Below are positions 1-8,990 of a DNA stretch of 64,000 nucleotides, piece after piece. The notes under the pieces were generated by a model. That model was given only the letters and a program-made list of their open reading frames with translations. It searched no databases and had not been told where the DNA came from. Position 1 is the stretch's first letter. Each line of letters begins with the position of its first letter. Source of the stretch: an uncultured Poribacteria bacterium (GTDB lineage Bacteria > Poribacteria > WGA-4E > WGA-3G). The stretch is from NCBI GenBank assembly GCA_951828515.1, contig OX639992.1, positions 3,636,217-3,700,216 on the forward strand, read 5' to 3'. The position numbers and the translations under genes were made by a program.

Positions 1-2165
1 GCATCTTGTTTAGCGAGGCGCAGCCACTCGGACACCTCCGCTCTTGACAGTGGTGAACGCATTGAGGGGGCACCAGCAACATTTCCTAACGCATTACCAA
101 CCAGCACGAGATCCTGAACGTTAACGACCCCATCACCGTTTAGGTCTGCTTTATTCTCTCCAGACGCTCCGAAACTTCCCGCAATCAGCACTATATCCTG
201 GATATTGACGACCCCATCACCATTGATATCGGCGAGGACTTCTGCAGCATCTGCCAACATCGGAAATTTCCATAGGAGAACAGTACCATCAATACTGCCA
301 CTCGCAATCGTGTTGCCGTCTGGACTGACCGCGACGCTCGTTATGGGCCATGTATGCCCTTCAAACGCTTCCAACTGTTCTCCGGTGTCAGTGTCCCACA
401 AGCGGATCGTCGCGTCGGAACTTCCGCTAACGAGTACGCCGCCATCTGGACTGAAAACAGTACTGGTGGCATTTGCCGGACTCTCTGTCAGGGTATCCCC
501 TAACGCCTCCACTGCCTCGTCGGGATCGACAGGTTCAACGAAGGTATGCTGGAGTTCTCCTGTTGAAATATCCCACAGCGAAACCTTGTCTCTACCGCCA
601 CTTGCAAGTACCTTACCATCAGGACTAAAGGTAACCGTCCTGACATCGGCGTCATGCTCAGTGATAACATGTAGCACTTCACCTGCTTCGAGATCCCACA
701 AGCGAATAGTATCGTCCCGACTTCCGCTTGCAAGCAGATTGCCATCTGGACTGAACGCCAAGGTTTCAACCCCTGCCTCATGTTCCCATAGGGTTGCTAT
801 GTGTGCGCCTGTGGTCGCATCCCACAAACGGATGCTATCGTCCTCACTCCCACTGGCGAGCATACCACCGTCTGGACTGAACGCAAGGCTTATCAGGTAG
901 GAATGATGTCCTCTGAGCGTCTTAAGGTGTTCGCCAGTGACGGCATCCCATAAACGGACAGTATCGTCTTGGCTACCACTTGCAAGTGTCCGTCCATCGG
1001 GAGCGAATACAACAACATCAACATCGTCTTGGTGTCCGATAAGAACATGTCGAAGTTGGCCGGTAACAGCATCCCAGAGTCGAATGGTTTTGTCCCAGCT
1101 CCGAGTCGCAAGTGTCGTCCCATCAGCACTGAATATAATACTCTTGACAGAATCTGTATGTCCGGTGATGGCTTTTAGATGCTCACCTGTAGTAGGGTTC
1201 CATGAGCGGATTGAAGCATCCCATGCCCCACTGGTAAGTGTATTGCCATCAGGCGTGAAAGCGACTCTATAGACATCAGCGGTATGTCCAGTGAGCGTTT
1301 TGAGGTGGGTATTTGTAGTTGTATCCCACAAGCGGATGGTATCGTCCTCACTTGCGCTTGCGAGGAAACTGCCATCGGGACTGTAGACAACATGATAAAC
1401 GTGAGACGTATGCCCAGTGAATGTCTGCTTGATCGTCCATGTGGCGGTATCCCAGAGGTGGATAATAGCGTTCAAATCCCCGCTGGCGAGCGTAGTCCCA
1501 TCAGGGCTCAGCGCAACGGTAGCAACATCATCACGATGTCCTATCAGTGTTTGCTGTAGTTCACCTGTGGTGGCATCCCATATACCGATAGTATCGTCAC
1601 GGCTCCCGCTGATGAGCGTGTTGCCATCAGCAGTAAAAACCAAACTATTAACACCGTCCTCATGCCCTTCGAGTGTTTTCAGAAGTTCGCCTGTTTCAGG
1701 ATGCCACAGACGGATAGTAGAACCTCTACTACCACTTGCGAGTATAGACCCATCAGGACTGAAAACGAGGCTGCGAATGTCCCTTCTACGGTCCCTGAAA
1801 GTGTGCAGCAGCGCACCTGTAGTTGCATCCCACAAGTAGATGGTCCCGTCAGCACTGCCACCAGCGAGCATACGCCCATCAGGTGAGTACGCCATGCTCC
1901 ACAATCCAGACGTATATACAGCAAAATATCTGATTTCTTCATCGGTCGCTGTATCATAGATCCAAATGCCGATAGTACCCGCAACAGCAAGTTGACTCCC
2001 ATCAGGAGAATACTGAATCTCGGACAGCCAGCCTTTGCCGAGACGTGCTGTGGCACCTTCGGGCAAATGCCATTGTCGGAAATCTTGAGCGACACCGTGT
2101 GGCACATGCACCAGCATTGCAAACAACGGACAACATATAAAAATGTAGAAAAATAATTTCTTCAC
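1..2165 (-). CDS. Secreted WD40-repeat protein with dockerin-type repeats (3' part missing)
   Basis: The frame is open from a GTG at 2165 (AGGAG just upstream) to the left edge, so the C-terminus is missing. The product starts with MKKLFFYIFICC, a signal peptide ending near HGVAQ. About fourteen WD40 units follow, each with an SPDG turn and an LWD-x-x-TGE strand (for example IRLWDATTG, VRLWDAVTGE); that number would build two seven-bladed propellers. After the last blade come two duplicated calcium-loop units, DINGDGVVNIQDIVLIAGSFG-like and DLNGDGVVNVQDLVLVGN, with the D-x-N-x-D-G-x-x-N pattern of type I dockerin or EF-hand repeats. A role in extracellular protein-protein assembly is likely from domain types; the partner is unknown. 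The codon on the minus strand at the window edge still reads protein. Confidence 0.9.
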   Translation of the reverse strand, partial: MKKLFFYIFICCPLFAMLVHVPHGVAQDFRQWHLPEGATARLGKGWLSEIQYSPDGSQLAVAGTIGIWIYDTATDEEIRYFAVYTSGLWSMAYSPDGRMLAGGSADGTIYLWDATTGALLHTFRDRRRDIRSLVFSPDGSILASGSRGSTIRLWHPETGELLKTLEGHEDGVNSLVFTADGNTLISGSRDDTIGIWDATTGELQQTLIGHRDDVATVALSPDGTTLASGDLNAIIHLWDTATWTIKQTFTGHTSHVYHVVYSPDGSFLASASEDDTIRLWDTTTNTHLKTLTGHTADVYRVAFTPDGNTLTSGAWDASIRSWNPTTGEHLKAITGHTDSVKSIIFSADGTTLATRSWDKTIRLWDAVTGQLRHVLIGHQDDVDVVVFAPDGRTLASGSQDDTVRLWDAVTGEHLKTLRGHHSYLISLAFSPDGGMLASGSEDDSIRLWDATTGAHIATLWEHEAGVETLAFSPDGNLLASGSRDDTIRLWDLEAGEVLHVITEHDADVRTVTFSPDGKVLASGGRDKVSLWDISTGELQHTFVEPVDPDEAVEALGDTLTESPANATSTVFSPDGGVLVSGSSDATIRLWDTDTGEQLEAFEGHTWPITSVAVSPDGNTIASGSIDGTVLLWKFPMLADAAEVLADINGDGVVNIQDIVLIAGSFGASGENKADLNGDGVVNVQDLVLVGNALGNVAGAPSMRSPLSRAEVSEWLRLAKQD

Positions 2166-2937
2166 GAAAAAGTACTCCTTAAAGTAAAGTTGGAATGGAT
2201 GCCCTTTTGTCTTTTATCCCTCAACCTGAGGGAACATCCAAGCAATATCTATATCTACCACAGAAACAAAGTGTTTACTGAATTCAGTACAGACCTGACC
2301 AAAGTGTGGCAACCGAAACTATACCTGCAACTGTGGTTTTCAATAACTTCGTATCTGTTACATCAAACTCACGTTATAATTGTATTCTATGGTACGTGTA
2401 GGAGAAGAAATGTCAATATTACGCCGTTAAGTTTATCCTAAAAGTGGGAAGATGTCAATTTTCTCAGCGAATAGATATAACTGCGCGCAGCACTCCGGAA
2501 TTAATTTGATTAAAAAACCACTACGCATATATACTATGTGCTACCGTTTACTTTCACTGCGAGGCAATAGTGCTCCGCTGGCGCGCAGGGTCTTGACAAC
2601 ACGTTTTTCTGTAGACATGTTGAGGGAATACCGTTTTTGCTGGGCGTTTCTTAAGCAAAACCCTCGACTGGGTGGGAAAGTGTCTGAAAATCTTGTTGAA
2701 ATGTCCAGAATTTGTGAGTAGCAACTTGGGTCATAATAACAATAAAATAGCAGTATCGGAAAAAAAACTTGCATTTTAATGCAAAATATGTCAGAATATA
2801 TTTAACTCCTATTTCTAACGTTGCGCGGAACATCAGGCGATCAACATACGCCGATAGTTTGACAGACGGTGGAGTAATGCCACGAAACAGTCCGCGTTGC
2901 TGCGCGGCAAATCTCTAAAGAAAGTGAGAGGATTCAA
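2166..2937. other. Intergenic region without a supported gene
   Basis: 772 bases between two divergent genes. Open frames here are short, have no ribosome binding site and give unlikely compositions. The part next to the LamG gene (about 2840-2937) is richer in G+C and could be a leader, but no known riboswitch was recognised. Confidence 0.5.
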
Positions 2938-3714
2938 ATGAAATTTAACGCTTTAACATTTATCCTGTTTAGTTTAGGGCTGATGGTGATTAGTCTCGTT
3001 GCTGTGAACAACAGTAGTGCCGCAATTGACCCGAGTAGTGTTGTCGGTATTTGGCTGTTCGACGAAGCGGACGGAAGCGACGCGCTGGACTCCTCAGGAA
3101 ACAATAACCATGGAACGATTGTCAACGCTCCCATTTGGGTGGACGGACGATTCGGCAGTGCCTTAGCATTTGATGGCGTAGGCAACTGTGTCAATACAAA
3201 CAAAAAACTCCTCAACGGTGTGCGTGAGTTCACAGTTGTTGCGTGGGTGAAACCGGGAACTATCACTTCCAATCGCGTCGGATTGATAGGACAGAACGAT
3301 TCACCGGAATTCGGTTTTATTAATCCTGGCTCTGTTATGCTATGGACCCCGACTGCTGGTGGTAATGAGAACGCATACGAGCATCCACCCGGTGAATGGC
3401 ACCATGTTGCTGCTGTCGCTACCAAAGAATTCACGAAGGTTTACATCGATGGTAATCCCACAACGAAAGACGGGAATTGGCCCAATCACGGTAGATCCGA
3501 TTTTAACGTGAACATCGGCGGATGTGGCGTTTGGGACGGTACTGGCAATTGGTTCACAGGGGCAATGGACGAGGTCGGTCTCTTCCACTCACCTTTGACA
3601 GATGGCGATATTGCTGATGTTATGAACAATGGCTTGACCGCCTTAGGGGTTGCGGTGGAACCTACAGGGAAAATCGCAGTAACTTGGGGCACCCTCAAGC
3701 GGAAAGAATACTAA
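2938..3714 (+). CDS. Secreted LamG-domain protein with C-terminal WGxLK tail
   Basis: 258 aa. AGAGG lies 7 bases before the ATG. Residues 1-29 are a signal peptide (hydrophobic core FILFSLGLMVISLVAV, cleavage near SSA-A). Residues ~35-240 form a LamG/concanavalin A-like lectin domain: GIWLFDEADG, SGNNNHGT, EFTVVAWVKP, GEWHHVAAV, VYIDGNP and a closing MDEVGLFHSPLTDGDI. Such domains usually bind glycans or structure extracellular proteins; no catalytic residues are visible. The last residues, VEPTGKIAVTWGTLKRKEY, match the tail found on six other secreted proteins in this window. It stands alone and is followed by a hairpin terminator. Binding partner unknown. Confidence 0.88.
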   Translation: MKFNALTFILFSLGLMVISLVAVNNSSAAIDPSSVVGIWLFDEADGSDALDSSGNNNHGTIVNAPIWVDGRFGSALAFDGVGNCVNTNKKLLNGVREFTVVAWVKPGTITSNRVGLIGQNDSPEFGFINPGSVMLWTPTAGGNENAYEHPPGEWHHVAAVATKEFTKVYIDGNPTTKDGNWPNHGRSDFNVNIGGCGVWDGTGNWFTGAMDEVGLFHSPLTDGDIADVMNNGLTALGVAVEPTGKIAVTWGTLKRKEY

Positions 3715-3727
3715 GCAGTTTTAGCGG

Positions 3728-3775
3728 AGGACGGGCTGAGAGGACGGTGCATACGCTGTACCTCTAACCCGTCCT
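3728..3775 (+). terminator. Hairpin downstream of the LamG gene
   Basis: AGGACGGG (3728-3735) pairs perfectly with CCCGTCCT (3768-3775), and AGAGG/CCTCT extends the stem inside. Only a short T run follows (TTTG), so it may be a weak terminator or a repeat-type hairpin. Confidence 0.5.
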
Positions 3776-3961
3776 TTGTCAATTTAAACGGATAAACCCC
3801 AGTTCAAGACTCGTTTAGAAAAAACAAATCCCAAAACCGGGGCAAAATTTACCGGCGCAACAGGACGCAAAATAGTAATTGCCGTCCCATCGCGGCACTT
3901 CTTCAATCCAATTCCAACTGTCTATACAATTGGAACTGCCTTGAAATTATTACAAAACAGA

Positions 3962-4252
3962 CTACTCATTTCTGTCCGAATCGTCATACCGACGGGGCTC
4001 GCGGCGTTGCTCGCGAGGACGTGCGGGATTAACTTTTAGCGGACGTCCCATCATCTCTTGGCCATCCAATGCCTCTATCGCTCGCTCGCCATCCTCTTGG
4101 TTTTCCATCTCAACGAAGCCAAACCCTTTGGAGCGACCATCATACCTATCACGGATAATCGTAGCAGTAGCAACCGGACCATACTCTCCAAAGAGCTCTT
4201 CGAGGTCGGTTTCCGTAGCCGCATAAGGCACGTTGCCAACGTAGATATTCAT
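3962..4252 (-). CDS. RRM-domain RNA-binding protein
   Basis: 96 aa, a single RNA recognition motif followed by a short basic tail. RNP2 is IYVGNV (residues 3-8) and RNP1 is KGFGFVEM (about 42-49); both hold the aromatic residues that stack on RNA bases. The fold covers residues 1-75, and the tail is rich in R, E and D (REQRREPRRYDD). Bacterial proteins of this kind are small, often cold-induced RNA binders seen in cyanobacteria and several other phyla. AAGGAG lies 9 bases before the ATG. A consensus promoter sits about 360 bases upstream, giving an unusually long leader, which would suit post-transcriptional control. Confidence 0.93.
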   Translation of the reverse strand: MNIYVGNVPYAATETDLEELFGEYGPVATATIIRDRYDGRSKGFGFVEMENQEDGERAIEALDGQEMMGRPLKVNPARPREQRREPRRYDDSDRNE

Positions 4253-4614
4253 CTCGTTTCTCCTTTTAGAAATTATATGTTCCCTAACTCAGCATAGCGA
4301 AGACGACCGGTACATTCACGCGAACCGTGTCTCTCAAAAAACCAGTATAGGGAATAGAAATACGGGAAAATGAGAAAACTGAGCACTGTCAGCATTTTCA
4401 AAGGCAGAAATTTGGCAGCAAGCGTAGGCGGACATTGCACGCAATGCCCAAAATGCAAAGATTGGCAAAAATTAACTCTCATCAATCTCTTGTTGGAAGC
4501 CTCGTCACACTTACAATGAGCATGTTTCGGTTCCAAACCGTAAAACTGTCAAAACACTACTCGTAACTTTGCCAGCGGACATTATCCACATTTCCCTTAA
4601 TAAATTTACACTAA

Positions 4615-4643
4615 ATTATATCACAATTTATATCACTTGTCAA
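4615..4643 (-). promoter_or_regulatory. Consensus sigma-70-type promoter with a ~350-nt leader to the RRM gene
   Basis: Reading the minus strand: TTGACA (4643-4638), 17-base spacer, TATAAT (4620-4615); both hexamers match consensus. Transcription should start near 4608, leaving about 355 nt before the RRM start at 4252. The leader contains no well-supported gene; the longest frame in it (4273-4536) lacks a ribosome binding site and has an unnatural composition. Confidence 0.75.
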
Positions 4644-4713
4644 TATTAATTTTATTTATTGGATAATTTTATCAAAATCTACCTCGAAAAACCCTGAATT
4701 TCTCCGGAGTTTA

Positions 4714-7596
4714 TCACTTCGCTGTCATCCAATTATCTCCGATTCCTGCCTCTGTCCGAAGGGGTACCCGCAACGACATCGCTTTCTCCATCTCTTCACA
4801 AACAATTGCGGCGTGCTCTGCCGCGAGCACCTCTGGCGTTTCAAGCACCAACTCATCATGAATCTGTAGAAGCATTTTCATGGGGAGTCTGTCCTTATCA
4901 ATACGACGTTGGACGTAGACCATCGCTGCTTTCATTAAATCTGCCGCAGAACCTTGCACCACAGTATTGATGGCCAACCGTTCACCCAGGCTTCGACGAC
5001 TACGGTTAGTGGCATAAATTTCAGGGATTGCTCGTCGTCTGCCGGTGAGCGTGCTAACATATCCGTAATCCGATGCCTCCTGGACACATTGCTGTAGAAA
5101 ACGATCTATCCCCGGAAAACGCGTTTTATAATCATCAATAAGTGCCGCCGCTTCCTTTACACGCATCCCCTTAATCCGACGTGAGAGACCCGTTGGCGAG
5201 ACACCATAAATGATACCGAAATTGATGGTCTTCGCCTTATCACGAAGCTCACGCGTAACTGAGGCTGCCGGAACCTCAAACACTTGTGAAGCCACTGCTG
5301 TATGGATATCCAAATCTTGGGTGAATGTCTCGATTAAACTTTCATCTTCGCTAAAATGTGCGAGGATGCGTAGTTCAATCTGTGAATAATCTGCGCAGAT
5401 TAACTTATGTCCCTCTGGTGCCCTAAAGGCACGCCGTAACTGTCTGCCAATCTCAGTTCGGACAGGAATGTTCTGTAGGTTCGGGTGGTCAGACTTCAAA
5501 CGTCCTGTGGCTGTTGTTAACTGATAGAGATGCGTGTGAATCCGTTCTGTTTTTGGGTCAACAGCATTCTGGAGTTGCGCCAGATAAGTGCTTTGTAACT
5601 TCCGATACTGGCGGTACTCAATAATTAAACGCGGCACACTGGTTTTCGGATCATTGATGTCCTCTCTCAGAGAGAGTGCCTCTAACACAGTCACATCCGT
5701 GGAAATTTTGCCACCCCGCGTCCGTTTCACGGGTTTGAAACCGAGTTCCTCAAACAGCACTTGCGCGAGTTGTCTCGGTGAATCAATATTACATGGATAT
5801 CCGACGATTTCGTGAATTTCCTTTTGTCGAGCATCAACGAGTTCGCTAATCACAATGCTTTGACGTTTGAGTTCCTCCTTGTCGCAAACGATACCGTTAT
5901 ATTCCATTTCAGCGAGAATCGGTGCGAGTGGGGACTCTATGTCACGCGCTAATGCTGTGATACCCATCTCGGCGAGTTTTGGCGTAAGGAAATGATAGAG
6001 TCGGAGGGCAATATCAGCATCCTCTGCGGCGTAAATTGTGGCTTGTTCCAATGGCACTTCATCAATTGTTTTCTGCTGTTCTGCCTCCACCTCAAACAGT
6101 TCACCCAAGTCCATCGCTTCTTCAGCAGGTGTTGCATCGCTCGGATCTGCTGTTAGTTCCTGAAAAGAGATCATCTTATGCTCTAAATGGAGCAACGCCA
6201 ACGTATCAAGATTGTGGGAGGGGGTCCGCGCGTCAACTAATTGACTTGCAAGTAGTGTATCGAAAGCGGCTCCTTGGAGTTTAATACCGTTCCTGATAAG
6301 GATACCTGCATCAAACTTCAGATTATGTCCACATTTCGGTAGCGCAGGATCCTCCAGAATCGGCTTGAGTGCCGAAAGCACGGTATCTGTATCCAAGTGA
6401 TCTTCAGGTTGTGGCGAACGAACCGGCACATAAACACCTTGCTTCGGTTTCCATGAGAAACTCAACCCACACAACATTGCCTCGCGTTCCAAGCCATCCG
6501 TTTCGGTATCAAAACTGATAATCTCTTGGGTTTCCGATAGCGTCTTAACAATATCCTTCAGTTGGTCGAGCGTAACGATCGCCGAATAGTCTCCCGTTTC
6601 AGCCGTATCGTAGTCACCTTTGTCCAAGATGGCATCCGTTTTCTGTGCTAATTCCGCAACCCGTTCCTTACGCGTTGTAGGCGTAGGAGCAGCGAACGTA
6701 GGATCCCCGCCTGCAAGCTCCCTCACAACTTGCTCGTAACGCTTGAGTTCTAACTCTTGAAGTAGAGGGAGGATCTTCTGTAGGTCAAGCGGTTTGACGC
6801 GTGCTTTCTCTATGGAGAAGTCCAAAGTCGCATCCCGTTTCAAGGTTACAAGTTCTCGTGAAAGATCGAGTTGCGAGCGTGCCTTCTCCAAATTTTCGCG
6901 TCGTTTTCCCTTAATCTCGTCGATGTTGTCAAAAATCCCCTCAATGGAACCGTACTGCTGAATCAATTGCGCCGCTGTTTTCAAGCCGATTTTCTCGACC
7001 CCTGGGACGTTGTCTGAAGTATCGCCCATCAAGGCGAGGACATCAACAACTTCGGACGGTTTTATGCCTTTCGTCTCCAGCAGTGACCGCTCGTCGACAA
7101 TCTTATCGTTATGGAGGTCAAGCATGGTGACCCGATCGCCGATTAACAACTGTTCGAGGTCTTTGTCTTTAGAAATAATGCTGACATCGATATCACACGC
7201 CTCTGGATCGTCAAGGATTGCTTGTGTGACAGAGGCAATGATGTCGTCTGCCTCCAATTCAGGTCTACCGAGCGTCAAGATACCAAATGCCTCAAGCATC
7301 TCCAGAATGCGATGAATCTGTGTTACCAGATCATCAGGTGCCGGAGAGCGATTCGCCTTGTATTCCGAATAGAGTTCATTGCGAAACGTGCCACCCGGTG
7401 TATCAATCGCCGCGACGACATATTTTGCCTGAAGTTGCGTCAAGATCCTGATAAGGGTGCCAGTGAACCCGAATACAGCGTGTGTCGCCTCGCCAGTGAT
7501 ACTGCTCGTCAATCCGCTACGAATCGCATAATAAGCCCGAAATATTTCGGCGTGCGTATCAATAATATAGACAGTATCTTTTTGCTCGTTTTGCAT
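4714..7596 (-). CDS. polA: DNA polymerase I
   Basis: 960 aa, full length for the family, with all three domains. The 5'-3' exonuclease covers about residues 1-300 (VYIIDTHAEIFRAYYAI, GDTSDNVPGVEKIGLKTA). The 3'-5' proofreading domain follows at about 340-560 and keeps its acidic residues: DTETDG (Exo I), NLKFDAGIL (Exo II) and YAAEDADIAL (Exo III). The polymerase domain has motif A DYSQIELRILAHF, motif B RDKAKTINFGIIYG and motif C QIHDELVLE. It fills gaps in DNA repair and removes RNA primers. The AGGAGG site overlaps the stop codon of the upstream flavoprotein gene, so the two are probably cotranscribed. Spacing from that site to the ATG is somewhat long (14 bases). Confidence 0.98.
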   Translation of the reverse strand: MQNEQKDTVYIIDTHAEIFRAYYAIRSGLTSSITGEATHAVFGFTGTLIRILTQLQAKYVVAAIDTPGGTFRNELYSEYKANRSPAPDDLVTQIHRILEMLEAFGILTLGRPELEADDIIASVTQAILDDPEACDIDVSIISKDKDLEQLLIGDRVTMLDLHNDKIVDERSLLETKGIKPSEVVDVLALMGDTSDNVPGVEKIGLKTAAQLIQQYGSIEGIFDNIDEIKGKRRENLEKARSQLDLSRELVTLKRDATLDFSIEKARVKPLDLQKILPLLQELELKRYEQVVRELAGGDPTFAAPTPTTRKERVAELAQKTDAILDKGDYDTAETGDYSAIVTLDQLKDIVKTLSETQEIISFDTETDGLEREAMLCGLSFSWKPKQGVYVPVRSPQPEDHLDTDTVLSALKPILEDPALPKCGHNLKFDAGILIRNGIKLQGAAFDTLLASQLVDARTPSHNLDTLALLHLEHKMISFQELTADPSDATPAEEAMDLGELFEVEAEQQKTIDEVPLEQATIYAAEDADIALRLYHFLTPKLAEMGITALARDIESPLAPILAEMEYNGIVCDKEELKRQSIVISELVDARQKEIHEIVGYPCNIDSPRQLAQVLFEELGFKPVKRTRGGKISTDVTVLEALSLREDINDPKTSVPRLIIEYRQYRKLQSTYLAQLQNAVDPKTERIHTHLYQLTTATGRLKSDHPNLQNIPVRTEIGRQLRRAFRAPEGHKLICADYSQIELRILAHFSEDESLIETFTQDLDIHTAVASQVFEVPAASVTRELRDKAKTINFGIIYGVSPTGLSRRIKGMRVKEAAALIDDYKTRFPGIDRFLQQCVQEASDYGYVSTLTGRRRAIPEIYATNRSRRSLGERLAINTVVQGSAADLMKAAMVYVQRRIDKDRLPMKMLLQIHDELVLETPEVLAAEHAAIVCEEMEKAMSLRVPLRTEAGIGDNWMTAK

Positions 7597-7614
7597 TGTT
7601 CCTATGCCTGCCTC

Positions 7615-8685
7615 CTAATCTGGGAAATGCCATTGACGCAAGGAGTCTGATGCTGACAAGCCCGCCTCCTGTCCGAGTGCGAACGCAGTCGCGATCAGGT
7701 TTCGCTCGCCGGAGATGATGTCACCTGCAGCAAAGAGTCCGGGAATCGGCGCTCCGTTGCTGTCTAACATCTGCATATCCTCGTTTGCGACAATTAAGCC
7801 TTCCTCATCTTTCTGATAATCCCATCCGTCAAGAAACTTTGTATTCGGGATGAGTCCTTCATCAACGAGGAAACCGTGGAAAAACAATTCGCTCCCATCA
7901 ACCATCTCAAATCCCAAGAGATTCGTTTTTTCGCCAATATGCCGTTTAATCTTTGTCTCAATGATATTAATTTTACGTGCTTTCACCTGTTTCAACACAG
8001 ATGGCGACATGCCGTGCGGTCTGCCGTTTGTTAGAATTGTAATTTTATCCGTAAAATCTTGTGCCCCAATCGCTGCCTCATAAATGTAGTCACCAATACC
8101 GAGGAGCGCGAGATGCTCGTTGACGTGCAGATGTCCGTCACAACGGATACAGACGTGCCATCCTTTTCGATTGCCCGCATAGCGAAATACCGTCGCATAC
8201 TGCTTATATAAACGCTCAGCATTGGGATCAAATTCAATATCGGGCCACTTATCATCAAATCCAGCGGCAACGACGACGGTGCGGGATTTAAAAGATGCCA
8301 TCTCCGAAGATGTATTTTGTTTCAGTGTTTTTGTGGATGCTTCGAGTTCAAATAGGTCACCGTTTTTTATGATTTTCGCAACCATTCCATCGCGTATATC
8401 AATGCCTGTCTTGCGGTTCTCCGAACCCAGCATAAAATCGACGACAGGTCGGCTCTCCATCCATTTCATGAGTTCTTTCGCAAAGTGAGGTCCAATGATA
8501 CCCGGGAAGACCGGCGCGTCTTCAATTTCTACGGACTTCGACCAGTAAGCGCGCCCACGACTAAAACTCACCTTCCCTGAGTGCAGCACCAACACATGCC
8601 GCATTTGATGGCTCGCTGAAACCGCCGCTTGCACACCAGCAGGTCCCGCGCCAATCACCGCAACATCGTAAATTATTTCTTTCAT
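7615..8685 (-). CDS. Thioredoxin reductase-like FAD/NAD(P) flavoprotein
   Basis: 356 aa from the ATG at 8685, chosen because AGGAGAAGAACC directly precedes it; an earlier in-frame ATG at 8712 has no such site. The N-terminus has the dinucleotide-binding motif VAVIGAGPAGVQAA. A redox pair CIRCDG (around residue 190) matches the CATCDG active site of thioredoxin reductases. The C-terminal FAD contact GLFAAGDIISG-x-x-NLIATA is present. The body is otherwise divergent from classical TrxB, so the electron acceptor is uncertain. It lies 18 bases upstream of polA on the same strand. Confidence 0.85.
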   Translation of the reverse strand: MKEIIYDVAVIGAGPAGVQAAVSASHQMRHVLVLHSGKVSFSRGRAYWSKSVEIEDAPVFPGIIGPHFAKELMKWMESRPVVDFMLGSENRKTGIDIRDGMVAKIIKNGDLFELEASTKTLKQNTSSEMASFKSRTVVVAAGFDDKWPDIEFDPNAERLYKQYATVFRYAGNRKGWHVCIRCDGHLHVNEHLALLGIGDYIYEAAIGAQDFTDKITILTNGRPHGMSPSVLKQVKARKINIIETKIKRHIGEKTNLLGFEMVDGSELFFHGFLVDEGLIPNTKFLDGWDYQKDEEGLIVANEDMQMLDSNGAPIPGLFAAGDIISGERNLIATAFALGQEAGLSASDSLRQWHFPD

Positions 8686-8708
8686 GGTTCTTCTCCTGAC
8701 TTTTCTAT

Positions 8709-8783
8709 ACACATGTCGTCCCGCTGGGGCTTGATTGATATATTACACCTATTTCTACACACATATCGCCCCGCTGGGGCTAA
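8709..8783. repeat. Dimeric dispersed repeat, AGCCCCAGCGGGGCG family
   Basis: Two copies (about 8709-8731 and 8757-8781) of a motif reading, on the minus strand, AGCCCCAGCGGGGCGATATG; the first copy is slightly diverged. They lie about 50 bases apart. The same dimer with the same spacing occurs at 30792-30866. The core CCCC-AGC-GGGG is self-complementary. Confidence 0.75.
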
Positions 8784-8904
8784 AGAAACCATCCATACGC
8801 GCCAATTTAAGAAAGAAACATGTTGAGTTTGATCAAATATCGGGGTTCAAAGCGAAAAACCTGCACTGTTGTTGCAGGCTACCGTTTTTGATTATTTTCC
8901 GAAG

Positions 8905-8990
8905 TGTAGTCTGTAAGCGTAGCGGAGGACGGATTTAAGAAAAGGCAGTTCAAAGTTAAGTCCATGCTATTCCTCCGCAAGGAAAAATTA
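8905..8990. repeat. ~90-base structured dispersed repeat, copy 1
   Basis: Begins TGTAGTCTGTAAGCG and ends CTCCGCAAGGAAAAATTAAA. It aligns along its length with 60652-60742. A stem GCGGAGGA (8922-8929) pairs with TCCTCCGC (8971-8978). Its end reaches the stop codon of ubiD, so it may act as that gene's 3' hairpin. Confidence 0.55.

Noticed and set aside
2452-2721. Open frame of 89 codons
   Set aside because: No ribosome binding site, unnatural composition, and an equally long frame on the other strand.
4273-4536. Open frame of 87 codons in the RRM leader
   Set aside because: No ribosome binding site; cysteine- and phenylalanine-rich composition unlike a real protein; better explained as an untranslated leader.
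8709-8783. Possible CRISPR array (repeated AGCCCCAGCGGGGCG with ~25-base spacers)
   Set aside because: Only two units here and at 30792-30866, no cas genes, and the unit also occurs inside a MITE; it is a dispersed dimer repeat.
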